Assembly: GCA_025363655.1 (NCBI GenBank) | Contig: JANYDK010000084.1 | Span: 1-64,000, forward strand | Source: Deltaproteobacteria bacterium | GTDB taxonomy: Bacteria > Myxococcota_A > Polyangia > Polyangiales > JADJMO01 | DNA length: 64,000 bases | Reading direction: 5' to 3' | Shown: positions 26,980-35,243 of the stretch, piece by piece | How the letters are laid out: every line of letters begins with the position of its first letter | Numbering within the stretch: position 1 is the first letter of the stretch | The notes under the pieces: generated by a model | What the model saw: only the letters and a program-made list of their open reading frames with translations | What the model was told of the DNA's origin: nothing | Databases searched by the model: none | Made by a program: the position numbers and the translations under genes

Positions 26980-28376
26980 CCCGGCGCGCTCTCTCGCCGA
27001 GCGCCATCGTCACCGTCTCGTCGCTCGCTCCGATCCTCGGGCTCGTCGCGCTCGTCGCGCTCGTCGCACCGCCGGCTTCGGCGTCGGGGTTCGCGACGAC
27101 GCGCTTCGGTGGTGAGCACGGCAACGTGACCGAGTCGAATCCGACGGCGCTCTATTACAACCCAGCGGGCATCGCCTTCAGCGAAGGGACGCATCTCTTC
27201 GCCGAGGGCCAGCTCGCCATTCGTCACAACACGTACGAGCACACGGCGGCGAAGAACGACGTCGCCGAGCCGGCCGGTGCTGCGGGCGCGAACAACGGCA
27301 AAGCGAGCCTCACCAACGTCTTCGGCGCACCGACGCTCGGAGCGACGACGAAATTCGGCAACCTCGCCGTCGGCGCCGGGCTCTTCGTTCCCTTCGGCGG
27401 ACGCGTCTCGTGGAATCCCAACGAGGCCTTCCGCAACGACGCTAGATACCCTCTTGCAGTGGACGGCGTGCAGCGATGGCACGGCATAGATGGCGCCGTC
27501 ACGTATCTCTATGCCACCCTCGGCGTCGCCTACAAATTCGGGCGATTCAGCGTCGGCTTGAGTGGCAATCTCATTTTTTCCAACTTGAAGCTCAATCAGG
27601 CCAAAGGGCTGGTCAATGGCGACGACGACGTCGACGCCGAAGCGCGCAGCGCGATCGACGTCAAGGCCACCACCGGCAGTTTTGCCCTCGGCGGGATGTT
27701 CGAGGCGATCGAGAACGTGCTCTACATCGGCGCGTCGTACCAAGCGGCGCCGGGGAGCAAACAACACGGCACGCTCACCCTCACCCAGGGCGACGCGACG
27801 CTCGTGCGCGCCGTCGATTTTCGTCAAGGAATGCCCGACATCGTCCGCCTCGGCGCCCGCTATCGGCCAGTGCCTGATTGGGAGTTGCGACTCTTCGGAG
27901 ACTTCACTCGTTGGAGTCGCCTCGAACAACAGTGCATCTCCCTCGAGGGTCAAGCGTGTGGCGTCAAACGCAACGGCTCGGCAGAAGACGGCACCGGCAC
28001 CGTCAACGCCCTCTATCGCGGCTGGAGTGACACCCTCGGCATTCGCGTCGGCGTCAGTCACTGGTTCTCCCCGCGGGTCGAGCTCTACGTCGGCGCCGGC
28101 GTCGAGACGAGCGCAGTACCGGACGCGACGCTCGAGCCGATGCTCTACGACGCCACCACCGTCTCCACCGCGCTCGGCGGCCGATTCGAAATCTTCGAGC
28201 GCCTCTATCTCGGCGCTTCGTACACGCACATCCAGTATCTGCCGCGCGACAACACCGGCAAGAGCATCCTCGCCGATCCGGCGGTCGATCCGATCACCCG
28301 GCGCGTCGACGGCAGCGGGAAATACGGCTCGTTCGTCGGCGTCGGAACCCTCAACGTCGAGTACAGGTTTCGATGA
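26976..28376 (+). CDS. outer-membrane transport protein, OMPP1/FadL/TodX family
   Basis: A 466-residue outer-membrane beta-barrel of the FadL family, which passes long-chain fatty acids or other hydrophobic compounds. The signal peptide (ILGLVALVALVAPPASA) ends just before SGFATTRFGGEHGNVTESNP, which matches the family N-terminus (SGF...R.GGE.G....NP.A.YYNPAG), including TALYYNPAGIAF. The C-terminus VEYRFR ends in the usual aromatic strand. The ATG at 26976 overlaps the preceding stop (ATGA), and its own stop overlaps the following methyltransferase ATG. A second member lies at 47946-49556 but is clearly distinct. Confidence 0.9.
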   Translation: MTRRALSPSAIVTVSSLAPILGLVALVALVAPPASASGFATTRFGGEHGNVTESNPTALYYNPAGIAFSEGTHLFAEGQLAIRHNTYEHTAAKNDVAEPAGAAGANNGKASLTNVFGAPTLGATTKFGNLAVGAGLFVPFGGRVSWNPNEAFRNDARYPLAVDGVQRWHGIDGAVTYLYATLGVAYKFGRFSVGLSGNLIFSNLKLNQAKGLVNGDDDVDAEARSAIDVKATTGSFALGGMFEAIENVLYIGASYQAAPGSKQHGTLTLTQGDATLVRAVDFRQGMPDIVRLGARYRPVPDWELRLFGDFTRWSRLEQQCISLEGQACGVKRNGSAEDGTGTVNALYRGWSDTLGIRVGVSHWFSPRVELYVGAGVETSAVPDATLEPMLYDATTVSTALGGRFEIFERLYLGASYTHIQYLPRDNTGKSILADPAVDPITRRVDGSGKYGSFVGVGTLNVEYRFR

Positions 28377-29059
28377 GCCACTCCGTGCAACGTCACCTCG
28401 AGGTCGCGCCTGCCGTCTATGACGTCGAGATTCGTCGCTTCGTTCCGGCGTACGAGCAGATGCTCGGCGAGGTCGTCGACGCGCTTCGCGAGCATCTCCC
28501 GAAGGACGACGCGCGCATCGTCGACCTCGGCGCCGGCACGGGAGGGCTCTCCGGCTGGATCGCCGAGCGAATGCCTGCGGTGCGCCTCCTTCTCCTCGAT
28601 GCCGACGCGCAGATGCTGGTACGTGCCGAGGAGCGCATGCGTCCCTTTGCGGACCGCGTCGAGCTCCGTCATGGGTTCTTCTCCGATGCGCTTCCGTCCG
28701 TCGATGCGGCGGTCGCGTCGCTCTCGCTCCATCACGTCCACGATCGTGAAGGCAAGGTCGCCGTCTACGCCAACGTGCACCGTGCGTTGCCGGCGGGCGG
28801 GGTGCTCGTCATCGCCGACGCGACGATTCCAGCCGATCCGTCGCTGCGAGACCCGCTTCGAAAGCGTTGGGCGAGCCACTTGATCGCGAACGGTGACACC
28901 GACGAGCAGGCCCGCGCGCGGTTCACCCAGTGGGACTTGGAAGACCGCTTCTTCGGCGTCGACGAGGAGCTCGTGATGTTGCGCGAGGGAGGCTTCGCGT
29001 CGGTCGACGTCCGCTTTCGTAGCGGCCCGATGACGGTGCTGGTGGCGCGAAAGGGCTAG
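28373..29059 (+). CDS. class I SAM-dependent methyltransferase
   Basis: A 228-residue cytoplasmic methyltransferase. Motif I is IVDLGAGTGGLSGWI (about residues 45-60), the acidic end of strand 2 is LLLLDADAQML, and the post-motif ASLSLHHVHD and GGVLVIADAT match the small-molecule group (Methyltransf_25/UbiE-like). The ATG overlaps the fadL stop by 4 nt, so it is translated with the transporter; a link to modification of the transported compound is only inference. Substrate unknown. Confidence 0.88.
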   Translation: MSHSVQRHLEVAPAVYDVEIRRFVPAYEQMLGEVVDALREHLPKDDARIVDLGAGTGGLSGWIAERMPAVRLLLLDADAQMLVRAEERMRPFADRVELRHGFFSDALPSVDAAVASLSLHHVHDREGKVAVYANVHRALPAGGVLVIADATIPADPSLRDPLRKRWASHLIANGDTDEQARARFTQWDLEDRFFGVDEELVMLREGGFASVDVRFRSGPMTVLVARKG

Positions 29060-30859
29060 TCACTCCTGCGTCGCCATCTCCATCATGTCTTTATGGATTT
29101 GGTCGACGAGCGCGCGGACGCGGGCGTCGCCGGGGCCGAGCTGAAGAGCGATGCGGGCGTGCTCTTCGGCTTCGGGGAGCCTGGTGAGTCTTCGCAAGGC
29201 TTCGGCGAGATCGGCGTGCGCGCGGCGTGAGCCCGGATCGCGCGCCAGGGCTTCTCGATAGGCAGCCTCGGCGAGATCGGGTCGGGCGCGTTCGAGCTCG
29301 GCGTTGCCGATGGCGACGTAGGTGCCGACGTTGGGCAAGAGCGGAAGAGATCGACGAAGGGCGTCGAGCGCACCGTCGGCATCTCCCAGCTCGAGACGGG
29401 CGAGGCCGAGGGCGAGGGCGTTTTCTCCGGAACGTGGATCGATGCGCGCGGCACGTCCGAGCTTCGAGAGCCGCGCCTCGGGCTCGAGCGATTCGGCGGC
29501 GACGCGCGTTCGAGTCCCCAGCCACGCGCGAGAGGCCGGAACCAGGAGCAGCGCGCACGCGAGCCCCAACGCCAAGTGCGATCGCGTCGAGAAAACCAGA
29601 TGTTTCGTCGCGTCATCGGTCTTCGCGATGCGCGCCGCCGGCAGCGCGGCGAAGGCGAGGGCGACGAGGGCGACGAGGGCCGGCTGCTGCATCGGACTGT
29701 CGCCGAGCGCGCAGACGGCGAACGCGGCCAACGCTCCGGCGATCGCACGTGTGCCGCTCCGAAGATGGGCGACGATGGCCGCGAGGATCGCGCCGGCGAA
29801 GCAGACCAGCCCGAGCGGACCGGTGGTGACGGCTGCTTGCAAGAAGTCGTCGTGCGCCGTCGTCGCGTTGAGGAAGCGTCGCGAGGCCTCCTTCGGTGAC
29901 ATCGTCGAGAGCGCCTCCCCTTGCTCGCGCAGGTACGCGTCGGGATAGCCGCCGAGCCCGACGCCGAAGGGAAACGACGAGACCGCCGCGCGGACCGAGA
30001 TTTTCGCGATCCAGAGGCGCCCGCGGAGTGACGTCGCTGCATCGACCTCGCCGCTTCTCGCCTCGTCATGCGCCGGGCTCGCGAGAGGGCTCGAGTGCGC
30101 TGCAGGTGCAGGGGTGCTCGTCGACGTCGGTCTTCGGGGAAGGGGAACGTTGGGGAGCGCCACGAGCGCGGAGACGACGCCCAACGTCAGCGCAGCGCGA
30201 CGGAGCAACGACGCGCTCGGATTTTGGCGGAAGAACATCGTCACCAGCCCGACACCGCACGCGATCCACGCCACGCGCGAATGCGAGAGGCCGAGCGCCA
30301 ACGACGAGAGGACGAGGACCCCGATGGCGACGACGCTGCGCGCGCGAGGGCCACGACGGTGCCACGCGTAGGCGAGATCGGCGACGATCGGAATCGACAC
30401 CGCGAGGAGGAGCCCGAGCCAGTTGGGGTTCCCCTGACCGCCGTGGAGCGAGAAGCCGCGTGCGCCTGCGAGCGCGGAAATCACCGTGATTCCCCCAGCG
30501 ATGCCGGAGATACATAATGTGGCAATGCGTAATGTGGAGAGCGCCTCCGCGCGTCCGAGTGTGCCGGCCGTGAGCGCGAGGGCGACGCCGACGACGAGGA
30601 GCGTGAGGAGAGCGAAGACGTCGCCGCCTCCGTGGAGCGCCCCGAGCGCCGACACGACGACGAAGGCGAGAGCGAAGAGTCGTGCGCGCGACTGCGAGGG
30701 CGCAGGCGATTCGATTTTGGTTTTGCGTGTGGCGGTCCATGCCAAGCCGGCGAGCGCGACCACGAGGAGGAGCGCGCGCTTCGGATGGGCCGCTTCGGCG
30801 TGCGGATCCCAGGCCAGCGCCGAGAGGGCGATCGCGATCGCGAAGGGCGCTGTTTTCAT
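29060..30859 (-). CDS. O-antigen-ligase-like membrane protein with C-terminal TPR
   Basis: A 599-residue polytopic membrane protein. About ten to twelve helices are followed by a Wzy_C/O-antigen ligase core: GNPNWLGLLLAV and FGVGLGGYPDAY are characteristic, and a long periplasmic loop between them carries DEARSGEVDAATSLRGRLWI. The last 160 residues form three TPR units (ALGLARLELGDADGALDALR, AELERARPDLAEAAYREALA, ALRRLTRLPEAEEHARIALQ). Members ligate or polymerise lipid-linked glycans; some instead glycosylate proteins. The ATG at 30859 lies 19 nt after the HEAT gene, so the two are likely cotranscribed. No other polysaccharide genes adjoin. Confidence 0.8.
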   Translation of the reverse strand: MKTAPFAIAIALSALAWDPHAEAAHPKRALLLVVALAGLAWTATRKTKIESPAPSQSRARLFALAFVVVSALGALHGGGDVFALLTLLVVGVALALTAGTLGRAEALSTLRIATLCISGIAGGITVISALAGARGFSLHGGQGNPNWLGLLLAVSIPIVADLAYAWHRRGPRARSVVAIGVLVLSSLALGLSHSRVAWIACGVGLVTMFFRQNPSASLLRRAALTLGVVSALVALPNVPLPRRPTSTSTPAPAAHSSPLASPAHDEARSGEVDAATSLRGRLWIAKISVRAAVSSFPFGVGLGGYPDAYLREQGEALSTMSPKEASRRFLNATTAHDDFLQAAVTTGPLGLVCFAGAILAAIVAHLRSGTRAIAGALAAFAVCALGDSPMQQPALVALVALAFAALPAARIAKTDDATKHLVFSTRSHLALGLACALLLVPASRAWLGTRTRVAAESLEPEARLSKLGRAARIDPRSGENALALGLARLELGDADGALDALRRSLPLLPNVGTYVAIGNAELERARPDLAEAAYREALARDPGSRRAHADLAEALRRLTRLPEAEEHARIALQLGPGDARVRALVDQIHKDMMEMATQE

Positions 30860-30878
30860 GGACGACAGCGACCTGCGC

Positions 30879-32975
30879 TCAACCCTCGTCGTCGTAGCCG
30901 GAGCGCTGATCGAGGAGCTTGCGGAGAAGATCGCGCACCACCGGCCGCTCTTCACGGGCGAGGGCGCGTCGCATCTCGTAGGTGACCGTCGCGCGGTGAT
31001 CGCGCATCAAATATTTCACCGCCAGCTCGCGCTCGCTGGCCTTGCCCGAAGCGAGCGCGTCGAGGAAGCGGAAGAACGACGACTCGGGATCCCAACGGAG
31101 TCGAACGGCGGCTGCGGCGAGGGCGAGTCCGATGTCGGCGCCCGTCTCGCGCTTCTGCAGCTCGGGGAGAAAACGCGCGCGCACCACCGGCTCTTGGATG
31201 CGACCGAGCAGTCGGACGACGATCGGCAGGCGATCTTCCGGGACGTTGTCGAAGTCCTTGAAGATGACGGCGTCGGCTTCGGTGACGCCTTCGCGGGCGA
31301 GCATGATCGCGGCGTGGAGGCGAAGGCGCGTGCTCTCGGTCGTGAGGAGCGGCTTCGTCACCGCGATGGCGCCCTTCTCGCCGAGATCGCCGGCGAGATC
31401 GATCGACCAACCGGCGCGGTAGAAATCGCCCATCGCCAGTGAGGCGGAGATGTCGCTCACCGAGAGCGGCCCAGCGCCGGCCGGCTTGAGCGCGCCGACG
31501 AGGTCGGTGAGATCGCTCCGACCCTTCACCCACGAGAGGAGCATGCGACCAGGTACCTGCGCGCCCTTCGAGGCGAGCAGGTAGTCGTCGACCTCGGAGA
31601 GCGCGCAGCGACGGGTCTCGACGCAGGAGACGATGTCATCGGTGACCCGCGGATCGTCGATCTTGGCGAGCGCGAGGGCGGCCTTGAGCTTCACGTTCGG
31701 GTTCTTCGACGAGTAGAGCTTGTCGAAGACGAGGTCTTTCTTCGCCCCGTCGGAAAGCGCGAAGAGGCTGTAAATCGCGGTCTCGCGCAGCGTTTCGTTC
31801 TTCTCGATTTTCTCGTCGGTGAAGCGTTCGAGGAGGGGCATCGCCTCGGGTGCGTCGAGCTTGCCGAGCGCGGCGACGGCGGAGACGCGGACGTAGTCGT
31901 TCTTGTCGTCGAGCGCCTTCTTCAACATCGGCAGGCCTTCGGGACGTCGCACGTCACCGAGGACGAAGGCCGCGTTCATGCGAATGGCCGCCTGCTTGTG
32001 CTCGATCAGCGCCTGCGCCGTCGTGTAGAAGGCCTTGGCGTCGAGGCGCTCGAGGGCGAAGGCGATGTTGTTGAGCATGCGCGCCTCGCGGACCTTCGGC
32101 ACCTGCTCGAGGAGCGCGTTGGTCGCCGCCTTGTCGCCGATGCGACCGAGCGCGTAGACGGCGCGGTTGCGCAGGTGCGAGTCGAGGTTCTGCATCAGGG
32201 GGATGAGCGGCGCGACCAGCTCCGGCGCGCGCAGCTCGGCGGCGGCGAAGGTGCCTTGGACGATGAGCCCGGCGTCGTCGCTCTCGAGCGCATATTTCAC
32301 GTCGCCGACCAGCGTCGTGCGCGCCATCAGATGACGGCTCTTCCAGAGCCCGGAGAACGCCGACGAGCGGAAGGTCGGATCTTTCTCGTCGCGCAGACGC
32401 GCGCGAAGCACCTTCACCGCGCGCTGATCGCTGAGGACGCCGAGCGTCTCGAGGACGGCCATGCGGTTGTCGGGGAGCTCGTCTTCGCGTGCGAGGAGCT
32501 TGATCAGCGGCTCGACCGAGCTCACGTCCGGAATGCGACGAAGCGCGTCGACGGCCGCGCGTCGGACGCTCGGATCCCACGCTTCGAGCGCGCCTTGGAG
32601 GGCCGGAAGGGCCGAACGATCGCCGAGCCGACCGAGGATCGACGCGCAGGTGTAGCGCAGGTGATCGTCGACGTTGTCGGCGACGCAGCGCGCGAGGGGC
32701 TTGGTCGCCCGCTTGCCGAGGTTGAGGATGTCGGGGCTCGCCGGCATCTCGCGGGCGGTGACGTTGATGAGCGCCGTCTCGCCCTCGCCGGCGCTCATCG
32801 CGGCCAGCGTCGCCTTCTTCTTCTTCGAGAGCGCCTCGGTCGGCGTCACCTCGGTCGACTCGTCGCCCTCTTCTCCGTCGGGAGAGTCGGCGAGCGCGTT
32901 CTTCATCGAGAGGGCCGCTGGCGCCAGGCCGAGCCCGAGGAGCGCCACCAAAATGAGCTTGGATTTACGGATCAT
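30879..32975 (-). CDS. exported HEAT-repeat protein
   Basis: A 698-residue protein with a signal sequence (KLILVALLGLGLAPAALS) and a nearly continuous solenoid of HEAT/PBS-lyase repeats from about residue 55 to the end, e.g. YTCASILGRLGDRSALPALQ, PSVRRAAVDALRRIPDVSSV, YVRVSAVAALGKLDAPEAMP. It is most likely periplasmic and serves as a protein-binding scaffold. The ATG at 32975 overlaps the stop of the upstream small lipoprotein gene by 4 nt (ATGA) and the ligase-like gene follows after 19 nt, making a three-gene operon. A role in glycan export or surface assembly is suggested only by that context. Confidence 0.82.
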   Translation of the reverse strand: MIRKSKLILVALLGLGLAPAALSMKNALADSPDGEEGDESTEVTPTEALSKKKKATLAAMSAGEGETALINVTAREMPASPDILNLGKRATKPLARCVADNVDDHLRYTCASILGRLGDRSALPALQGALEAWDPSVRRAAVDALRRIPDVSSVEPLIKLLAREDELPDNRMAVLETLGVLSDQRAVKVLRARLRDEKDPTFRSSAFSGLWKSRHLMARTTLVGDVKYALESDDAGLIVQGTFAAAELRAPELVAPLIPLMQNLDSHLRNRAVYALGRIGDKAATNALLEQVPKVREARMLNNIAFALERLDAKAFYTTAQALIEHKQAAIRMNAAFVLGDVRRPEGLPMLKKALDDKNDYVRVSAVAALGKLDAPEAMPLLERFTDEKIEKNETLRETAIYSLFALSDGAKKDLVFDKLYSSKNPNVKLKAALALAKIDDPRVTDDIVSCVETRRCALSEVDDYLLASKGAQVPGRMLLSWVKGRSDLTDLVGALKPAGAGPLSVSDISASLAMGDFYRAGWSIDLAGDLGEKGAIAVTKPLLTTESTRLRLHAAIMLAREGVTEADAVIFKDFDNVPEDRLPIVVRLLGRIQEPVVRARFLPELQKRETGADIGLALAAAAVRLRWDPESSFFRFLDALASGKASERELAVKYLMRDHRATVTYEMRRALAREERPVVRDLLRKLLDQRSGYDDEG

Positions 32976-33316
32976 TGGGTGACGACCTCGACCTTGGTGG
33001 CGAGCTTCTTCAGCTGCTCCATGAGCGCCTCGCGCGTGATGCGTTTGCTGAGGTAGCGAATCTTCGCTTTGCGCCCCGCGCACTTCGTCGTCGTGCCCTC
33101 CCAGCTCACCAGGTCGACGGCGCGCGAGCCGTAGAGGGCGAGATCGAAGGTCTCTTCGCAGCTGGCCGTCTTCGGGAGGTCGAGCTGGACGATGAGCGTC
33201 TCACGAGGCTCGCTCGCGGCGACCGGTTCGTCGTGACGAGGTGCGGCCATCGCGACGGGGCCGGCGCAGGCTTGGGCGAGGACGAAGAGAAACAGGAGCG
33301 ACGGGCGAGTTCGCAT
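32972..33316 (-). CDS. small lipoprotein, first gene of HEAT/ligase operon
   Basis: A 114-residue predicted lipoprotein: MRTRPSLLFLFVLAQAC is a signal with lipobox LAQAC. The mature protein has a compact alpha/beta pattern with two further Cys (TASCEETFD, TTKCAGRKAK) that could pair. The ATG at 33316 is chosen because signal character begins there. Its stop overlaps the HEAT gene start (ATGA), so the two are translationally coupled. Family not recognised. Confidence 0.72.
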   Translation of the reverse strand: MRTRPSLLFLFVLAQACAGPVAMAAPRHDEPVAASEPRETLIVQLDLPKTASCEETFDLALYGSRAVDLVSWEGTTTKCAGRKAKIRYLSKRITREALMEQLKKLATKVEVVTQ

Positions 33317-33438
33317 GGGCGCCGGTGTGCATACCGCGGACCACACGCCGCCGTGCTTGTTTCGAGCTAGACGGTGCTCGTCGAAGCTCGCTCCGCGTGG
33401 CGCGAGACCCGCGGCGCGTGCACGAGGACCCACGCACG

Positions 33439-33464
33439 GCCAAAGTTGCGAAGCAATCTTTGGC
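33439..33464. repeat. palindromic hairpin repeat, family A copy 1
   Basis: A 26-bp near-perfect hairpin with outer arms GCCAAAG / CTTTGGC, inner arms TTGC / GCAA and a 3-nt loop. On the minus strand it is preceded by CGTTTC, as in the other copies. It lies about 20 nt after the stop of the SDR gene and before the next gene of the same strand, so it may work as a terminator or RNA-stability element. It matches 36425-36450 at 25 of 26 positions in reverse complement. Confidence 0.75.
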
Positions 33465-33484
33465 GAAACGAGACTCTCGGGCGC

Positions 33485-34342
33485 TCAGACGCCGGGGAAC
33501 TTCGCGATCGCGTCCCAGTTGTCTTTGATCTCCTGGGCCGTCCAGACGCCGTCGTTCTCGTCTTTGAACTTCCCCGGCGACTCCATCATTTTGTACGCAT
33601 ACATGCGACCGCCCGCGACCGCGAGGACTTGGCCGCTGAGGTCGCCGCAGAGGTCGCTGGCGAGGAAGATCGCTGCCGGCGCGATGTGATCGGGCGTCAT
33701 GTTGTCGACGCCGGCCATCATCGGGAGGTCTTCGGTCATGCGCGTCTTGGCGATCGGCGCGATGGCGTTGACGGTGATGCGGTGCTTCTGCAGCTCGATC
33801 GCGGTGGTGCGCGTGAGCCCGTAAATTCCAGCCTTTGCTGCGCTGTAGTTGGTTTGACCGAAGTTGCCGAGGAGGCCGGAGACGCTCGTCGTGTTGACGA
33901 TGCGCCCGCCGCCGCCTTGCGAGACGACCTGCTTGGCGAAGGCCTGCGAGCAGAGGTAGCTGCCCTTGAGGTGGACGGCGACGACGAGGTCGAACATCGC
34001 CTCTTCCATCTTGAGGAAGCTCTTGTCGCGGAGGATGCCGGCGTTGTTGATGAGGACGTCGACGCGACCGAACGCGGCCACCGCGGTCTTGATCAAGGTG
34101 TCGGCGCCGACGACGGTGGCGATCGACTCGTGATGGGCGACGGCTTGTCCGCCGGCCTTCTTCACCTCGGCGACGACGTCGTCGGCCATCGAGGTCGACT
34201 GACCATCGCCGCTGCGGTTGCCGCCGACGTCGTTGACGACGACCTTGGCGCCTTCGCGCGCAGAGAGCAGGGCCTCGGCGCGCCCGATGCCGCCGCCCGC
34301 GCCCGTGATGATGACGACCTTGTTCTCGAGGAGACCAGCCAT
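33485..34342 (-). CDS. SDR-family (3R)-hydroxyacyl-CoA / 3-oxoacyl reductase-like enzyme
   Basis: A 285-residue NAD(P)-dependent short-chain dehydrogenase. The cofactor motif is TGAGGGIG (about residues 14-21), followed by NNAG, the catalytic Ser in VNTTSVSGLLG and Tyr-x3-Lys in NYSAAKAGIYGL. The insert VVNDVGGNRSGDGQSTSMAD and the tail KFKDENDGVWTAQEIKDNWD are typical of the group related to the dehydrogenase half of peroxisomal multifunctional enzyme 2, acting on hydroxyacyl-CoA in fatty acid oxidation. It is monocistronic, followed by a family A hairpin. Exact substrate is unproven. Confidence 0.87.
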   Translation of the reverse strand: MAGLLENKVVIITGAGGGIGRAEALLSAREGAKVVVNDVGGNRSGDGQSTSMADDVVAEVKKAGGQAVAHHESIATVVGADTLIKTAVAAFGRVDVLINNAGILRDKSFLKMEEAMFDLVVAVHLKGSYLCSQAFAKQVVSQGGGGRIVNTTSVSGLLGNFGQTNYSAAKAGIYGLTRTTAIELQKHRITVNAIAPIAKTRMTEDLPMMAGVDNMTPDHIAPAAIFLASDLCGDLSGQVLAVAGGRMYAYKMMESPGKFKDENDGVWTAQEIKDNWDAIAKFPGV

Positions 34343-34446
34343 GCGTCGTGGCTTAGCCGAGTTGGCGCTGAGGGCGAAGTCACCGCGAGCGATGGGAGGT
34401 TGTCGCGATTTTCGCCGGGAATTTCTCGGCGTGCGACGATCCGGCG

Positions 34447-35184
34447 ATGAGCAGTGACGAGGGGGAGAGGAAGCGGCGTTCGGCTCGCAGGGACCCGCGC
34501 GCCGAACAGAGCGCGCCGCCGGTCGCGCGCGAGGAGATCATGGCCCCGCTGCGCCGCGCGAAAGAGCGGGCGAAGGCCAACGCCGAGTCGCAAGAGGACG
34601 CCGAGCCGGATTCGAAACGCGAGCCCCCGCCGGATTCCAAACGAGAGCCCGAGCCCGACTCCAAGCGCGAGCCGGAGCCCGTCTCCCAACGGGAGGCCGA
34701 GCCCGTCAGTGAGCGCGAACCGGAGCCTTCTTCCACGCGCGAGCCGGAACCGCGCAAGGGTGACCGCGCCGTCGTCACCATCGGCGACCCGCGTCTCGAA
34801 GCGCTCGAGCCCCTGCTCGCATCGGCCAAATGGTCGGAAATTTGTGCCCAATTGGGCCCGGCCGACCAAGCGGGCAAGCTGCCGCCGACCCTCGGTCTCG
34901 TCTACGCCCTCGCCCGCAGCGAGTCGGCCGCCGCCAGCGACAAGGGCGCCAGCGCGGCGCACGAGATGTCGATCCGTTGCATGGCCGCGCTCTTCAGCGT
35001 CCCCGCTGGCAGCCCCATCGCCCTCGTCCTCGCCAAACGACTCCTTCGAAAAAATCCAGCCGCGTGGCGCACCAAGCCGGCCCCGAAGACGAGCGTCTCG
35101 ATCCTCATCATGGTCATCGCCCTCCTCATCGGCGCCGCAATTGCCGCGTACTTCAACCGCGGAGCCCTCGGCATCCGCATCTAG
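34447..35184 (+). CDS. tail-anchored protein with Glu/Pro/Lys-Arg repeats
   Basis: A 245-residue protein without N-terminal signal. Residues 1-50 are strongly charged, residues 53-103 hold six or seven 8-residue units of the type EPxSKREP, residues about 110-205 are a helical domain (LASAKWSEICAQLGPADQ) and a single C-terminal membrane helix (VSILIMVIALLIGAAIAAYF) leaves about ten residues outside. This topology suggests a cytoplasmic protein anchored by its tail. Proline and charge repeats often act as extended spacers or protein-binding tracts. Family not recognised. The gene ends 59 nt before the GNAT-like gene. Confidence 0.7.
   Translation: MSSDEGERKRRSARRDPRAEQSAPPVAREEIMAPLRRAKERAKANAESQEDAEPDSKREPPPDSKREPEPDSKREPEPVSQREAEPVSEREPEPSSTREPEPRKGDRAVVTIGDPRLEALEPLLASAKWSEICAQLGPADQAGKLPPTLGLVYALARSESAAASDKGASAAHEMSIRCMAALFSVPAGSPIALVLAKRLLRKNPAAWRTKPAPKTSVSILIMVIALLIGAAIAAYFNRGALGIRI
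34603..34755 (+). repeat. 24-bp in-frame repeats encoding EPxSKREP units
   Basis: Degenerate tandem repeat within the tail-anchored protein gene; six to seven copies of an 8-codon unit alternating Asp-Ser-Lys-Arg and Val-Ser-x-Arg versions. Confidence 0.7.
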
Positions 35185-35229
35185 TCACCGACATCTGGCC
35201 TGCGCCTCGCCCCCGCCCGAATTCTTCGC

Positions 35230-35235
35230 TAGCTT
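35230..35235 (+). promoter_or_regulatory. TAGCTT, possible -10 element of GNAT-like gene
   Basis: TAGCTT ends 8 nt before the ATG at 35244, with no ribosome-binding sequence in between, consistent with a leaderless transcript. Confidence 0.42.
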
Positions 35236-35243
35236 GCCGGCCC

